The notes: generated by a model not told the origin, from the sequence alone. 64,000 nt of DNA from Bacteriovoracales bacterium (GCA_030149295.1 JASBRV010000102.1:124001-188000), one strand, 5' to 3'. Positions 7,992 through 16,989 are shown, counted from the stretch's first letter. A program made the numbers and translations.

Positions 7992-9479
7992 GTGAATTTT
8001 GAACAATTTGACCTCAATCAGAACCTCATGGGTGCCCTTATGGCGCAAGGATATGAGAACCCCACCCAAATCCAGGAGAGGGCCATTCCACTGCTTCTAG
8101 AGACTGAAAATGACTTTGTTGGCCAGGCTCAGACCGGTACCGGTAAAACAGCGGCTTTTCTCATACCTCTATTAGAAAGAATTGATCCTTACAATCCTGT
8201 AGTTCAGGCCCTTATTTTAGCCCCTACCAGAGAGCTTGCTAATCAAGTGCAAAAAGAAGTGGAAAAATTGGCGGCTAATAGTGAAATGAGATCTACTACT
8301 ATTTACGGTGGTACTCCCTATGACAAACAAGAGCGCGCCCTCAAAAAAGGCAAACCCCAAATTGTAGTAGGAACGCCCGGACGAATACTGGATCTTATTA
8401 ACAAGAAAACACTAAAACTTCATGACTGTGAATTCTTTGTGATCGATGAGGCAGATGAAATGCTTAATATGGGATTTCTTGATGATGTCAACGAGATCAT
8501 GGAAAGCCTTCCTAAAGAGATTAAAACCTGGATGTTTTCTGCCACCATGCCAAAAGAAATTCAAAAGCTAGTTCAAAAACATTTCAACGAACCACAATTT
8601 ATTAAAACTAAGAATAAAACCTTAACTAATGAATCCATTTCTCAGTATTTTTGTATGCTAGAAAAAGGTGATTTCATCAAAGGTCTTAGAAGAATCCTTG
8701 CTTCTCTTAACCAAGCGACAGGCATCGTCTTTTGTGAAACGAGAGGAGAATGTAAAAGTGTCGCCGAAAAACTTCACGATCTTGGAGTTTCTTCTCTCCC
8801 TCTTCATGGAGAACTCAGCCAGTCCCAACGCGAATACGCGATGGAGCGTTTTAAAGCTGGTAAAGTGCAGCTTCTTATTTGTACTGATATTGCGGCCAGA
8901 GGAATTGACGTTCAAGACCTCAACATGGTGGTAAACTTTGGACTTCCTCGCCAGCATGAGAGTTATATTCACCGTATCGGAAGAACTGGTCGAGCTGGCC
9001 AAACAGGTATGGCGATTACTTTCATCACTCCTCGAGAAAAGAATAAAGTGAGAATGCTGGAAAAGACCACAGGTCAAAAGCTAGAAGCTTATGAGCTTCC
9101 GGATATTGAAACTCTTAAAACAGTAAAAGTGCAAACAGACCTTGAAAAAATGGCCGGTCTTAAAGCCGCGATTATCGAAAGAGGCACCGCCTTTAAAACT
9201 GATGAGTCTTATGAGATTTTTACTGATTTTTTTGATGACTTTACTAAAGAAGACATTCTTAAGCTTTTCTTTTCCAATCAATTTAATAAAGAGTTTCGTA
9301 TGCTTGAACAGGCCCTTACTTTGAAAAAAGCAAAGCCTTATAGAGAAGGAAAATTGAGAAAAGAAAGCCGTAACAAAAGAGACGCCAAGGACTCAAGACG
9401 CTCTTCTAGAAGAAACCGTGGGGCCGGCGAAGAAGGTCCTTCAAGACCGAAGCGCGGCGGGCGAAGAAGAAGACGTTAA
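7992..9479 (+). CDS. DEAD-box ATP-dependent RNA helicase (DeaD/RhlE type)
   Basis: An RNA-unwinding ATPase for ribosome assembly or mRNA decay. All core motifs are visible in order: Q-motif region NPTQIQ, motif I AQTGTGKT (about 45-52), PTRELANQ, GTPGR, DEAD (about 153), SAT (about 184), and HRIGRTGRAGQ (about 328). The linker after the core (ELPDIETLKTVKV) resembles DeaD/CsdA more than RhlE, but no complete DbpA-type RNA-binding domain is obvious. The C-terminus is an Arg/Lys-rich tail ending GGRRRRR, probably binding RNA non-specifically. The start is GTG with TAGGAG eight bases upstream. It is followed by a 370-bp non-coding region with a large inverted repeat. Confidence 0.93.
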   Translation: MNFEQFDLNQNLMGALMAQGYENPTQIQERAIPLLLETENDFVGQAQTGTGKTAAFLIPLLERIDPYNPVVQALILAPTRELANQVQKEVEKLAANSEMRSTTIYGGTPYDKQERALKKGKPQIVVGTPGRILDLINKKTLKLHDCEFFVIDEADEMLNMGFLDDVNEIMESLPKEIKTWMFSATMPKEIQKLVQKHFNEPQFIKTKNKTLTNESISQYFCMLEKGDFIKGLRRILASLNQATGIVFCETRGECKSVAEKLHDLGVSSLPLHGELSQSQREYAMERFKAGKVQLLICTDIAARGIDVQDLNMVVNFGLPRQHESYIHRIGRTGRAGQTGMAITFITPREKNKVRMLEKTTGQKLEAYELPDIETLKTVKVQTDLEKMAGLKAAIIERGTAFKTDESYEIFTDFFDDFTKEDILKLFFSNQFNKEFRMLEQALTLKKAKPYREGKLRKESRNKRDAKDSRRSSRRNRGAGEEGPSRPKRGGRRRRR

Positions 9480-9496
9480 TTCAATCTAGACCAGCT

Positions 9497-9579
9497 AAAT
9501 TACTCCCAATTGTTCTCTGTTAATTTGATAATAGAAATCAAGCTTAAAATAGAGAACAAATAGTTAAAGGGAGTAATTT
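9497..9579. repeat. 83-bp imperfect palindrome (two-part inverted repeat)
   Basis: AAATTACTCCC (9497-9507) is inverted as GGGAGTAATTT (9569-9579), and TTGTTCTCT (9510-9518) as AGAGAACAA (9551-9559). The two stems stack with a small asymmetric internal loop and a 32-base apical loop. No T-run follows directly, so it is not a classical terminator. Confidence 0.7.
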
Positions 9580-9801
9580 TAAATAGGTAGCATGAAATAA
9601 AAAAGAAAATGGAAGAGCGAAGCCTTTGCTTCTTCTTCTACAGGATTTTCACAGTTTAGAGAAAGGATGACACCAAAAGTTGGCACCAGAATAACCTCTC
9701 CTACAGGATTGCTCTAAACCTAAAAGCCACCTAAATTCAATATGATAAGGATCAAATAAGGAATCATTAAAGAAAAATGAACCTTTCATAGCTAAATTCC
9801 C

Positions 9802-9852
9802 ATGACCTTAATTTAATCTTAACTAGAGAGAGAAACCAACCGAAAAGGTCAT
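9802..9852 (+). promoter_or_regulatory. Inverted repeat that can pair with the lipoprotein gene's Shine-Dalgarno
   Basis: ATGACCTT (9802-9809) can pair with AAGGTCAT (9845-9852), which contains the AAGG ribosome site of the gene starting at 9855. The stem is 8 bp with a 35-nt loop. An 8-bp match can arise by chance. Confidence 0.3.
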
Positions 9853-9854
9853 TG

Positions 9855-10559
9855 ATGGTGAAGAGACTGATTATCCCATTCTTAGTTGCAATAGTTCTTA
9901 CAGGTTGTGAAACCACAGGTGAGGGTTTCCAAAATGGTTATAGCTCAGCAACGAGTGGTATGGACTCGGGAACCCGTAACCAGATGAATCGTCTAACCCG
10001 AAATGGTCGCACCCTTCCCTCTTCATCAGAACTAAGTAGGGCCATAGACCCAGGAGCCGAATGTGACTCCTGTGCTCATAATAGGCGCAACGTTTTGGGA
10101 CTTACTAGTGGCAGTAGAGAACCGGCAGGAGAGATAGATTCAAATCTTGTAGAAATTCTCAGGCGTAATGTGAGAAAGAACTGCAATAGAGATAAAAGTT
10201 GGAATATCCAATGTACGGGTTCAAAGTCTTCTGGAAAATCTAGAGGTAAGTGTTATCTCTACGTGAAGGAGGCCCTCCATGAAGCAGGACTTGTTCGTGA
10301 TCATGGTGAAAGGCACGCAAGAGATGCTGGACCTCACTTAAAGAAGGCCGGCTATCGCAATATCCTTCAAAAAATTCCCAGTCATTCAAAAGAGCGTTTT
10401 AATGCACCCAAAGGCGCTGTTCTCGTTTATGGTGGTGGAGATTCGGGACATATCGAAGTTAAGGTGAGTAATAGTGAATTTCTCAGTGATTACAATTCGG
10501 CCACAGACCCTCTTTTTGCAGGAGAGGCTAGGTACCTGATCGGAGTGTACGTAAAATGA
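9855..10559 (+). CDS. Lipoprotein with CHAP/NlpC-like peptidoglycan hydrolase domain
   Basis: The signal MVKRLIIPFLVAIVLTGC has a textbook lipobox (LTGC). I prefer the ATG at 9855 over the TTG one codon earlier because AAAGG lies at good distance. The C-terminal half reads GKCYLYVKEALHEAGLV, then NAPKGAVLVYGGGDSGHIEV and FLSDYNS. A Cys before a helix and a GHIEV His fit the Cys/His pair of CHAP or NlpC/P60 cell-wall amidases. The central part is Ser/Arg-rich with a CDSC motif. The stop overlaps the next lipoprotein's start by 4 bp (ATGA), so the two are co-translated. The likely place of action is the periplasmic face of a membrane, on peptidoglycan. Fold assignment was by eye. Confidence 0.7.
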   Translation: MVKRLIIPFLVAIVLTGCETTGEGFQNGYSSATSGMDSGTRNQMNRLTRNGRTLPSSSELSRAIDPGAECDSCAHNRRNVLGLTSGSREPAGEIDSNLVEILRRNVRKNCNRDKSWNIQCTGSKSSGKSRGKCYLYVKEALHEAGLVRDHGERHARDAGPHLKKAGYRNILQKIPSHSKERFNAPKGAVLVYGGGDSGHIEVKVSNSEFLSDYNSATDPLFAGEARYLIGVYVK

Positions 10560-10960
10560 AAAAACACCTACTCATTTTTCCCTTATTCATGTTTTTATTA
10601 TCTTGTGCTCAGCTAGCGGCAGCAGATGGACCTAATTTTAATTTATTATTAGAGCAGGCTCACTCAGCTGAAGACACTACATCCAAGGCTAATCTTTATT
10701 ACAAAGCCTACACCGTAGCAGGATCAAAACTAGAAAAGAAATTTAAAAAGGAAGACTTGTTAGTCGTGATAAAGAGTTTCAAAAAATCTTTTAAAGTCTA
10801 TAAGAACTGGATGATCATTGAGGGCCTGGTTCCTGTGTATCAAAAGAACAAAGAGACTTTTGACTCTCTCATCAAAGAAAATCTATCCATTGACGAAGAA
10901 AAAGAGTTTAAAGAAAAGATGAAAATAGCCCTTGAAGTGGCCACTGGGGGAACTGGCTAA
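10556..10960 (+). CDS. Small lipoprotein, unknown function
   Basis: The N-terminus MKKHLLIFPLFMFLLSCAQ is a lipoprotein signal (lipobox LLSC). The mature part, about 118 residues, is helical and Lys-rich (FKKSFKVYKNW) with no known motif. It overlaps the CHAP-like lipoprotein gene by 4 bp, so it may be a partner or accessory of that predicted wall hydrolase. I do not recognise the family. Confidence 0.7.
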   Translation: MKKHLLIFPLFMFLLSCAQLAAADGPNFNLLLEQAHSAEDTTSKANLYYKAYTVAGSKLEKKFKKEDLLVVIKSFKKSFKVYKNWMIIEGLVPVYQKNKETFDSLIKENLSIDEEKEFKEKMKIALEVATGGTG

Positions 10961-10994
10961 AAAATAGGCGGTTCTTTTCACCTTTTTTCAAAAT

Positions 10995-11615
10995 TCAGTT
11001 AGTGAAACTTCCAGAAAGAACAAATTGATCAAAATACGTCTTCTCTTGATCCGCTAAAAGTAAAATGCGCTGAATTTCATTTTTATTGGCAATCACAAAC
11101 TCACGACTTCTTTGGCCTTCTCCAAGTTTAAGCTTGTGAACTTCCCCGTTTTGACCACGTGAAATTTGATAATCAAAGTAACCGTATTCGATGTCATTAA
11201 TCGCCACAGTTTTAAAAAAGCGATAAACGATGACACTCTCCCCCTCACTTTGAATTTTGGGATTCACTTGGTCGGGGGAAATAAATATTGCTTCATTTTG
11301 ATAGCTGGCCACAGCTCTCTTTAAGACGGAAGGTGCGATAGCAATACTCTGATCAAAAAGGACACATCGATAGCTCTGGCGAGGAAGCGCCTTACACTGA
11401 TAGCCACGGGATTTCAGATCGGAGAGTTTCCTTCTTCCTTCTTGGGTGAAGGCGTAAACAGGAACCACCCTTTTGGCCTGAAGCTTTTCAATAGTTGAAT
11501 TAAATTTATAGATACCACCCAGTTCATAGGGAGCAGAGAAGCTTGAAGCCATAACGCTTACTAAGGGAGAGAGAAAAAGCGTTGAGAAGAATAGAAAATT
11601 CCTTAAGATTGTCAT
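10995..11615 (-). CDS. Exported protein of unknown function
   Basis: An N-terminal signal peptide (MTILRNFLFFSTLFLSPLVSVMASS) is followed by about 180 residues of mixed beta character with two Cys (YQCKALPRQSYRC). The sequence FSAPYELGGIYKFNSTIEKLQAK suggests a small globular periplasmic domain. There are no catalytic motifs I recognise. The gene is divergent from prfC, whose start lies 78 bp away. Confidence 0.65.
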   Translation of the reverse strand: MTILRNFLFFSTLFLSPLVSVMASSFSAPYELGGIYKFNSTIEKLQAKRVVPVYAFTQEGRRKLSDLKSRGYQCKALPRQSYRCVLFDQSIAIAPSVLKRAVASYQNEAIFISPDQVNPKIQSEGESVIVYRFFKTVAINDIEYGYFDYQISRGQNGEVHKLKLGEGQRSREFVIANKNEIQRILLLADQEKTYFDQFVLSGSFTN

Positions 11616-11656
11616 AAGCCCTCCATGAACTTGTTACTTCAATACACCCCAAAATA

Positions 11657-11684
11657 ATGACATAAGGCCTTAAGAAATGATAGT
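11657..11684 (+). promoter_or_regulatory. Candidate prfC promoter giving a very short leader
   Basis: ATGACA (11657-11662), a 16-bp spacer containing the palindrome TAAGGCCTTA (11663-11672), and GATAGT (11679-11684) precede the prfC ATG by only 9 bp. No Shine-Dalgarno sequence is visible before that ATG, so the mRNA may be nearly leaderless. Confidence 0.35.
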
Positions 11685-11693
11685 TTCTCATCC

Positions 11694-13295
11694 ATGAAAA
11701 AAGAAATTGAGCCGCGCTGCACCTTTGCCATTATCTCCCACCCTGATGCCGGAAAAACCACTATGACCGAAAAGCTCCTGTGGTTTGGACGGGTCGTAAG
11801 AGACGCCGGGATGGTCAAATCCAAGCAAGGAAATTACGCCAAATCGGACTGGATGGAGATGGAAAAGGAGCGTGGGATTTCCATTACTTCTGCTGTGATG
11901 AGTTATGGCTATAATGGGCGGGCCATGCACCTTCTCGATACTCCAGGACACAAAGATTTCTCGGAAGACACCTATCGCACTCTAACCGCTGTAGAAAGTG
12001 TGCTTATGATGATTGATTCGGCTAAGGGTGTGGAAGAGCAAACCATCAAGCTGATGGAAGTTTGTCGTATGCGAGATACGCCTATTGTCACTTTTATGAA
12101 TAAATTTGATCGCGACGCCATGGATCCCTTTGAACTTATCGATAATGTGGAAAAGATTTGCTCCATCCAATGCGCGCCTATGACCTGGCCTGTGGGAGAT
12201 GGGGTCAATTTCAAAGGTGTCTACGATCTCAAAACCAAGTCTATTACTCGTTTTGCTGAAGATGCGGATCCGACAGAGCCCGATGTTCTCGATGCCAGTG
12301 ATCTTCACTCTCCAGAAGTGGAAGCCTACCTTGGTGAGACCATTCGCGATAAATTAGAAGAAGATCTTGAAATGGTCAGTGAACTAATGCCTGACTATGA
12401 TGAGGAAGAATTTCTCGCAGGAATTCAAACTCCAGTCTTTTTTGGAACGGCCCTTCATAATTTTGGGGTCAAAGAAACTCTCGATCATATCTCCGCTCGC
12501 TCACCGGGTCCTATGAAAAGAGAGGTGCAACTCGCTCCTTTTCATGAAGATAGTGAAACCAAAATGATCGAGCCAACTCATAATAAATTTTCAGGCTTCA
12601 TTTTTAAAATACAGGCCAATATGGACAAAAGGCATCGTGACCGTGTGGCCTTTATGCGCGTTTGTAGTGGTCATTTTAAGCGTGGTGATAAAATTCGCCA
12701 TGTACGAACCGGAAAAGATATCAAAATCGCTACTCCCCTAATTTTTCAAGCTCAAGATAGGGATATCGTTGAAGAGGCCTTTGCTGGGGATATTATAGGC
12801 CTTCACGATACGGGTAAATTTCAAATCGGTGATACCTTCACAGAAGGGGAAGAATTTCAATACACAGGCATTCCCTCTTTTGCCCCAGAAATCTTTCAAA
12901 AGGTCGTTCTTAAAGATCCCATGAAAGGAAAGCAGCTTGATAAAGGTCTCAAACAACTTTCAGAAGAAGGTACTGTTCAAGTTTTTACCCGTCATACCGT
13001 CAATGAGAAGATTCTTGGTGCCGTTGGTATGCTGCAATTTGAGGTGGTAAAGCATCGCTTAGAAGATGAATACAATGTTGTCGGCTCTTATGAGGGCTAT
13101 AATTTTGCTGGTATTCGCTGGCTCAAATTTCCTAACGAAAAAACTAAGAAAGAGTTTATTTCAAAAAATGGAAATAACATCTGCTATGACCATAAAGACC
13201 GCATCTGCTTTTCCGTTCGCAGTGAATGGGACCTGAAGCTCGCCATGGAAAAGTTTGAAAACGTCGAATTCTTTAAAAATTCAGATTACAAGTAG
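11694..13295 (+). CDS. prfC: Peptide chain release factor 3 (RF3)
   Basis: A translational GTPase that recycles RF1/RF2 after termination. The G1 motif ISHPDAGKTT is at residue 14, RGISITSAVM is the switch I/G2 region, DTPGHKDFSEDTYRTL is G3 and MNKFDRD is G4. The length, 533 residues, matches the bacterial family, and the N-terminus (CTFAIISHPDAGKTTMTEKLL) aligns with known RF3. There is no clear ribosome site before the ATG. It ends one base before a convergent small exported protein. Confidence 0.95.
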   Translation: MKKEIEPRCTFAIISHPDAGKTTMTEKLLWFGRVVRDAGMVKSKQGNYAKSDWMEMEKERGISITSAVMSYGYNGRAMHLLDTPGHKDFSEDTYRTLTAVESVLMMIDSAKGVEEQTIKLMEVCRMRDTPIVTFMNKFDRDAMDPFELIDNVEKICSIQCAPMTWPVGDGVNFKGVYDLKTKSITRFAEDADPTEPDVLDASDLHSPEVEAYLGETIRDKLEEDLEMVSELMPDYDEEEFLAGIQTPVFFGTALHNFGVKETLDHISARSPGPMKREVQLAPFHEDSETKMIEPTHNKFSGFIFKIQANMDKRHRDRVAFMRVCSGHFKRGDKIRHVRTGKDIKIATPLIFQAQDRDIVEEAFAGDIIGLHDTGKFQIGDTFTEGEEFQYTGIPSFAPEIFQKVVLKDPMKGKQLDKGLKQLSEEGTVQVFTRHTVNEKILGAVGMLQFEVVKHRLEDEYNVVGSYEGYNFAGIRWLKFPNEKTKKEFISKNGNNICYDHKDRICFSVRSEWDLKLAMEKFENVEFFKNSDYK

Positions 13296-13296
13296 A

Positions 13297-13719
13297 TTAC
13301 ATTCTTCGACAAAAAATAAAGGATGTAATTTTCTTAGGTCCATACTCGGCAAAGGAATTGTCGAGGCTCAACTTAATATAACCTTGACCCTTTTCTAAGA
13401 CCTTCTGCCCCAAATCAAGCCCAACAACAACTCTCAATTTATCTATTCGAGAAAGGTTTTTAAGCTGACACTTTTCTAGATCCGCCTTAATAGGAAAAAA
13501 AGTGTTACCTTCTTTTTTAAAAGCACAAATTTCCCCACGATTTTTAACGAGACTTAAACTGCCATTTTTAAGGTAAAGAGCGAAAGGATCAGTTAAAAAG
13601 CGCTCATTGTGACAGAGAAACTCTTGAGTGCCAGCATGAACTTTCATACTAAAGAGGAGGGACGAAAAGAGAAATAGTCCAAAAACAAAATAAAGAGAGG
13701 TGTTATTTTGATCGCCCAA
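13297..13719 (-). CDS. Small exported protein, unknown function
   Basis: A TTG start is preceded by GGAG at suitable distance. A hydrophobic segment YFVFGLFLFSSLLFSMKVHAG serves as signal peptide with cleavage likely after HAG. The mature part is about 110 residues with four Cys (FLCHNERF, EICAF, EKCQL, FIFCRRM), which may form two disulfides in the periplasm. The C-terminal Cys near the end resembles the layout of the exported protein encoded at 13859, but the two are not obviously homologous. Family not recognised. Confidence 0.6.
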   Translation of the reverse strand: MGDQNNTSLYFVFGLFLFSSLLFSMKVHAGTQEFLCHNERFLTDPFALYLKNGSLSLVKNRGEICAFKKEGNTFFPIKADLEKCQLKNLSRIDKLRVVVGLDLGQKVLEKGQGYIKLSLDNSFAEYGPKKITSFIFCRRM

Positions 13720-13858
13720 AGGTACTCCACAGCATATAAGTCACCATTATTAGGTGATAATTTATTGTTATGAAATAAATTTTTTCATCCCCTGTGGCCT
13801 TTGTATAGTCCTCTTTCTATATAGATTCCAAGCCCTAAAACTATACCCAAGGCACAAA

Positions 13859-14359
13859 ATGAAAATGAATGTCCTTCTTTTACTTACCCTTTTTCTGAGT
13901 CCATTAAAATTACAGGCCCGAGACATCCAAGTTCCTATTGGTGAGTTTCATTGCGCTCTCTCTTATGAAGAAAGCTATGCTATTAGCATAGAAGAGGGAG
14001 ATGATTTCCCCACTTTTGGTGGACACTATGATAACCCCATCAAAAGAGATGAGATTTTAAAGTTTAGATTTTCCTTAAATGAAAAAGATGAACCCCTCGC
14101 CTACGCTATCAACCCCGAGGCCCTTCCCAATTGGCTCCTAATTAGTGAACCATATTATGACAAACAAAACTCTTGGTCTTACAGGACAGAGACTGGAATC
14201 ATCTATCAGATCAATTGGAATGGAACCTGGTACTTTGGATCAAGCCTTGATCTAGAAACCAAAGCCTTTGATGGAAAGACCTTAAAAATGGATATCACAT
14301 TTCACGACAACGACTCAGTTGGAGAACTTCATCGTTGGGTTAAATGTCGCCTCATTTAG
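13859..14359 (+). CDS. Small exported protein, unknown function
   Basis: I start the gene at the ATG at 13859 (MKMNVLLLLTLFLSPLKLQARD), which has AAGG upstream and gives a clean signal peptide. The longer ORF adds 35 residues without a ribosome site. The mature protein is about 145 residues, beta-rich, with a Cys in GEFHCALSYEE and another in WVKCRLI at the very end, possibly a disulfide linking its ends. No known motif. It overlaps the convergent AstE-like gene by 8 bp. Confidence 0.6.
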   Translation: MKMNVLLLLTLFLSPLKLQARDIQVPIGEFHCALSYEESYAISIEEGDDFPTFGGHYDNPIKRDEILKFRFSLNEKDEPLAYAINPEALPNWLLISEPYYDKQNSWSYRTETGIIYQINWNGTWYFGSSLDLETKAFDGKTLKMDITFHDNDSVGELHRWVKCRLI

Positions 14360-15371
14360 TCGAATAATCCTCATGGCCCGGTATGGTTTCGGTATCAGGT
14401 TCAAATATATTCACACCGAGATGAAGAACTCTTGTTCCGGCGTCACAATTAGGTCTGACATTTTTTCCAATCACAATCCCTGATTTATCGGCCCTAATTT
14501 CTTCTTTCACTTGACCAAAAACATCATAAACCTTGGCAATTAATTGGCCTTTTTTGATGACGTCGGCCAGACGAGGAAGGACATCGATAATGCCACCCTT
14601 TTTGGAGTAAATCCAATAACTATTTTCACAAATCACCGCGTCCGTAACCATATCCTCCACCTTTCCGGGAATCATTTTAAGATGGCGAAAAGTGTTCATA
14701 ATCCCTTCTAAGGTCTCATCAACCAGAGTATGTTGAAAGGCATTGGGATTTCCAATCTCAATGGTAATAGAGGGAATTCCATGTTCATTGGCCCAAGAGC
14801 GAAGTGTTCCTTCTTCATCAAATTTCTTTACAATGATCTGAGGATTTTGAAGATAAGCGAGAGTTCTCGTCTCTTCATTTTCAATATCGGCACGTAGGTA
14901 AAGACTATTCACCCTCCCATGACTGGCCGTATGTAGATCTAGGAGATAATCAAAATTTTTTACAATTTTATTCACAAAATAGTGAGCATATTGACCACTC
15001 GCGCTTCCATAGGAGCGCCCAGGCATAATTCGGTTGAGATCCACATTATCACTAAAGTTTCTCTGATTCATAAGATAACCGGGGACGTTACTAATAGGAA
15101 CCATAACCAGAGTGCCAGAGAGCTTATTGGGATCGATATCTTCTACTAAGCGAAAAATCGTTGAAATGCCGTTAAGCTCATTACCATGAAGGGCCGCCGT
15201 AAGACCTACCACAGGGCCTTTATTTTTACCTCGTACAGCAATAACAGGAACCCGCCAGGGAACGCCAAGGGAATTATCAGAGAGTTGAATTTGTAAACGA
15301 TGAACCTCACCTCTTTTAAGGCTAGAGAGCTTAAGCTCTTCTTTAGTTTTAATAACAATCACATCACTCAC
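14352..15371 (-). CDS. Succinylglutamate desuccinylase/aspartoacylase (AstE/AspA) family hydrolase
   Basis: A zinc carboxypeptidase-fold deacylase. The HGNE motif (AALHGNELNG, about 62-65) supplies the first His and Glu ligands, and DLHTASHG supplies the third ligand further on. TIEIGNP fits the position of the catalytic Glu. The C-terminal domain (about 240-330) is the beta-barrel of AstE-like proteins. No signal peptide, so cytosolic. It overlaps the upstream ATP-grasp-like gene by 8 bp, so the pair is translationally coupled. It probably cleaves an amide formed or recognised by that partner. The true substrate is unknown; succinylglutamate is unlikely without the rest of the ast pathway. 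Confidence 0.85.
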   Translation of the reverse strand: MSDVIVIKTKEELKLSSLKRGEVHRLQIQLSDNSLGVPWRVPVIAVRGKNKGPVVGLTAALHGNELNGISTIFRLVEDIDPNKLSGTLVMVPISNVPGYLMNQRNFSDNVDLNRIMPGRSYGSASGQYAHYFVNKIVKNFDYLLDLHTASHGRVNSLYLRADIENEETRTLAYLQNPQIIVKKFDEEGTLRSWANEHGIPSITIEIGNPNAFQHTLVDETLEGIMNTFRHLKMIPGKVEDMVTDAVICENSYWIYSKKGGIIDVLPRLADVIKKGQLIAKVYDVFGQVKEEIRADKSGIVIGKNVRPNCDAGTRVLHLGVNIFEPDTETIPGHEDYSTK

Positions 15372-16818
15372 TGGTTTTCTCCTTGAGCATAATCTCGCGG
15401 ATCAAAGATTGATCATCGTCGAGGTTTTGAAAGAGCTTAAGTCTAAATTGACCTTTTTTATTAATTAAATTTTGCGCCATCTTATCAATAGCAACAACTG
15501 TTAGAACTGTTTGAATATAACCTGAAATAAGATCATCCATACCAAGACCAAGACTATTGAAGTCTTTACGATCCATGAGCATGAGACGGCTCGGGTCACT
15601 GATGAAGTGATTCTCTGCAATTTTTTCTGACAAATTAGTTCCTAGTACATCCCAGCTATTTTCAGGATAGGTTTCCTTTAAAGGGGCACGGGCCTTTCGC
15701 GCATAAATAGAGCAAGGTCTAAAACCATTGGGGGAACTATAAACCATCATACGAAGATCAGCGATAAAGATATTTCCCTTCTTATTAGGAACAGTTCCAA
15801 TGTGAAAATACTTCCCTTGCGCACTGGTTGAACTCCAATTGTAATGACCTATCAGACTTTGTACAATAAATTTGTCATAGCTATGCTCTTCCTTCATAAA
15901 GTCTTCAAGCTCCCTTTCATTTGTTACGGTATAGACACCTTGACCAGCATTTGAATAAGGATTCTTAATTACGGCTTTACCGCCAAACTTTTGAACCCAA
16001 AGAGGAATCTCAACTTTCCCAACATCCTTTATGGTTTCGGGCATATTAATTTTTAGTCCAGAGAGAGCAAGTTCGGAGTTATAAAATTCATAGGCCTTAT
16101 TCGCGAGAAGCTTATTTCGGCCACCGGCCAAGCAAACGAGGGTTGAATTATAGATAAAAGTTTTTGTGGTCGGTGGAAGACGATTCCAGGGTTTTTGAGT
16201 GACGTAGCGAAAAGCGGCTCTTATGGGAGTTTCTTTGCCATTTTCCTTTAAAACCATCAAACCATTTTGAAATTCAATAAACTCCTCCCCACCATTAAAA
16301 TGAGGAATGAGATAAACATCCTCCCCCGTTAAATCGGCCAGGGTCTGAGCATAACCAGAAGTCTCCATATAATTTTTGTCATAAATAACGGCGAGCTTTC
16401 CTTCCGGCAGTCGTTTCTTCTTTAGGGCAGGCAAGAAAGAGTTCTCAATAAGAAGTTGATAGCCTCGATGCTCATCGGAATCACTACGAGGAGGCATGGA
16501 CTTTTGACCTGACGGACAAGAGTTGGTTTCAAGAACGACCATTTTTCTATTGCCTGATTCTGTGGTGACATAAAAAAGATCAGCCCCACCCCAGAAGAAA
16601 TGCTTGGATTGATAATTCAAAACCTCATTGAGAGCTTTTGTATCTACCTGGGGATTGAGATGGGCATAACGCTCAATGATTCTTTCATTACTCAAATTGA
16701 GAAAATAACTGACCATTGAATGAAGTTGAGAGTTGAGAGCTTTAGGATAGAAATGATTTTCTTGCTCGAAGTTATCGGGTTTTCTTAACTCTACCTTATT
16801 TTGAGTAATATCACTCAT
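15364..16818 (-). CDS. ATP-grasp-like ligase, putative
   Basis: A 484-residue cytosolic protein. I use the second ATG (MSDITQNK) because AAGGAG lies 7 bases upstream of it, while the first ATG overlaps that site. In the middle, AVIKNPYSNAGQGVYTV resembles the Lys and glycine-rich nucleotide loop of ATP-grasp enzymes. VVLETNSCPSGQKSMPP near 100 looks like a substrate-binding loop, and KFIVQSLIG...FIADLRMMVY resembles the later metal/ATP strands. ATP-grasp enzymes join a carboxylate to an amine or thiol. The downstream AstE-like deacylase overlaps it, which suggests an amide-making and amide-breaking pair. The fold call is by eye and the substrate is unknown. Confidence 0.65.
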   Translation of the reverse strand: MSDITQNKVELRKPDNFEQENHFYPKALNSQLHSMVSYFLNLSNERIIERYAHLNPQVDTKALNEVLNYQSKHFFWGGADLFYVTTESGNRKMVVLETNSCPSGQKSMPPRSDSDEHRGYQLLIENSFLPALKKKRLPEGKLAVIYDKNYMETSGYAQTLADLTGEDVYLIPHFNGGEEFIEFQNGLMVLKENGKETPIRAAFRYVTQKPWNRLPPTTKTFIYNSTLVCLAGGRNKLLANKAYEFYNSELALSGLKINMPETIKDVGKVEIPLWVQKFGGKAVIKNPYSNAGQGVYTVTNERELEDFMKEEHSYDKFIVQSLIGHYNWSSTSAQGKYFHIGTVPNKKGNIFIADLRMMVYSSPNGFRPCSIYARKARAPLKETYPENSWDVLGTNLSEKIAENHFISDPSRLMLMDRKDFNSLGLGMDDLISGYIQTVLTVVAIDKMAQNLINKKGQFRLKLFQNLDDDQSLIREIMLKEKTSE

Positions 16819-16989
16819 TAGCATCTCCTTATTTTATAGAAGCAATTATCGCCGAGTTAGAAGACTTTTAACACCAAAAAACTTCAGACTATACCAAGTG
16901 TGTTAGACTCTAAATGTGGTTTGACCATCAAATTTTAATCCCAAAATCCTAAGTTAAAAGGGAGAAATACTGGGTTCTTAGCCTCAACG

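Larger units (their letters stand above)
9480..9854. other. Intergenic region with no recognisable gene, rich in inverted repeats
   Basis: This is the only gap over 300 bp. I found no ORF of useful size. It holds a large inverted repeat at 9497-9579, a direct repeat CTACAGGATT (9638-9647 and 9701-9710), and GTTTAGAG/CTCTAAAC inverted arms (9654-9661 and 9712-9719). It could carry a small RNA, a long 3' UTR of the helicase, or the remains of a miniature mobile element. None of these is established. Confidence 0.45.

Noticed and set aside
8658-9077. 139-codon antisense ORF inside the DEAD-box helicase
   Set aside because: It lies opposite conserved helicase motifs and its product shows no family features; a shadow frame.
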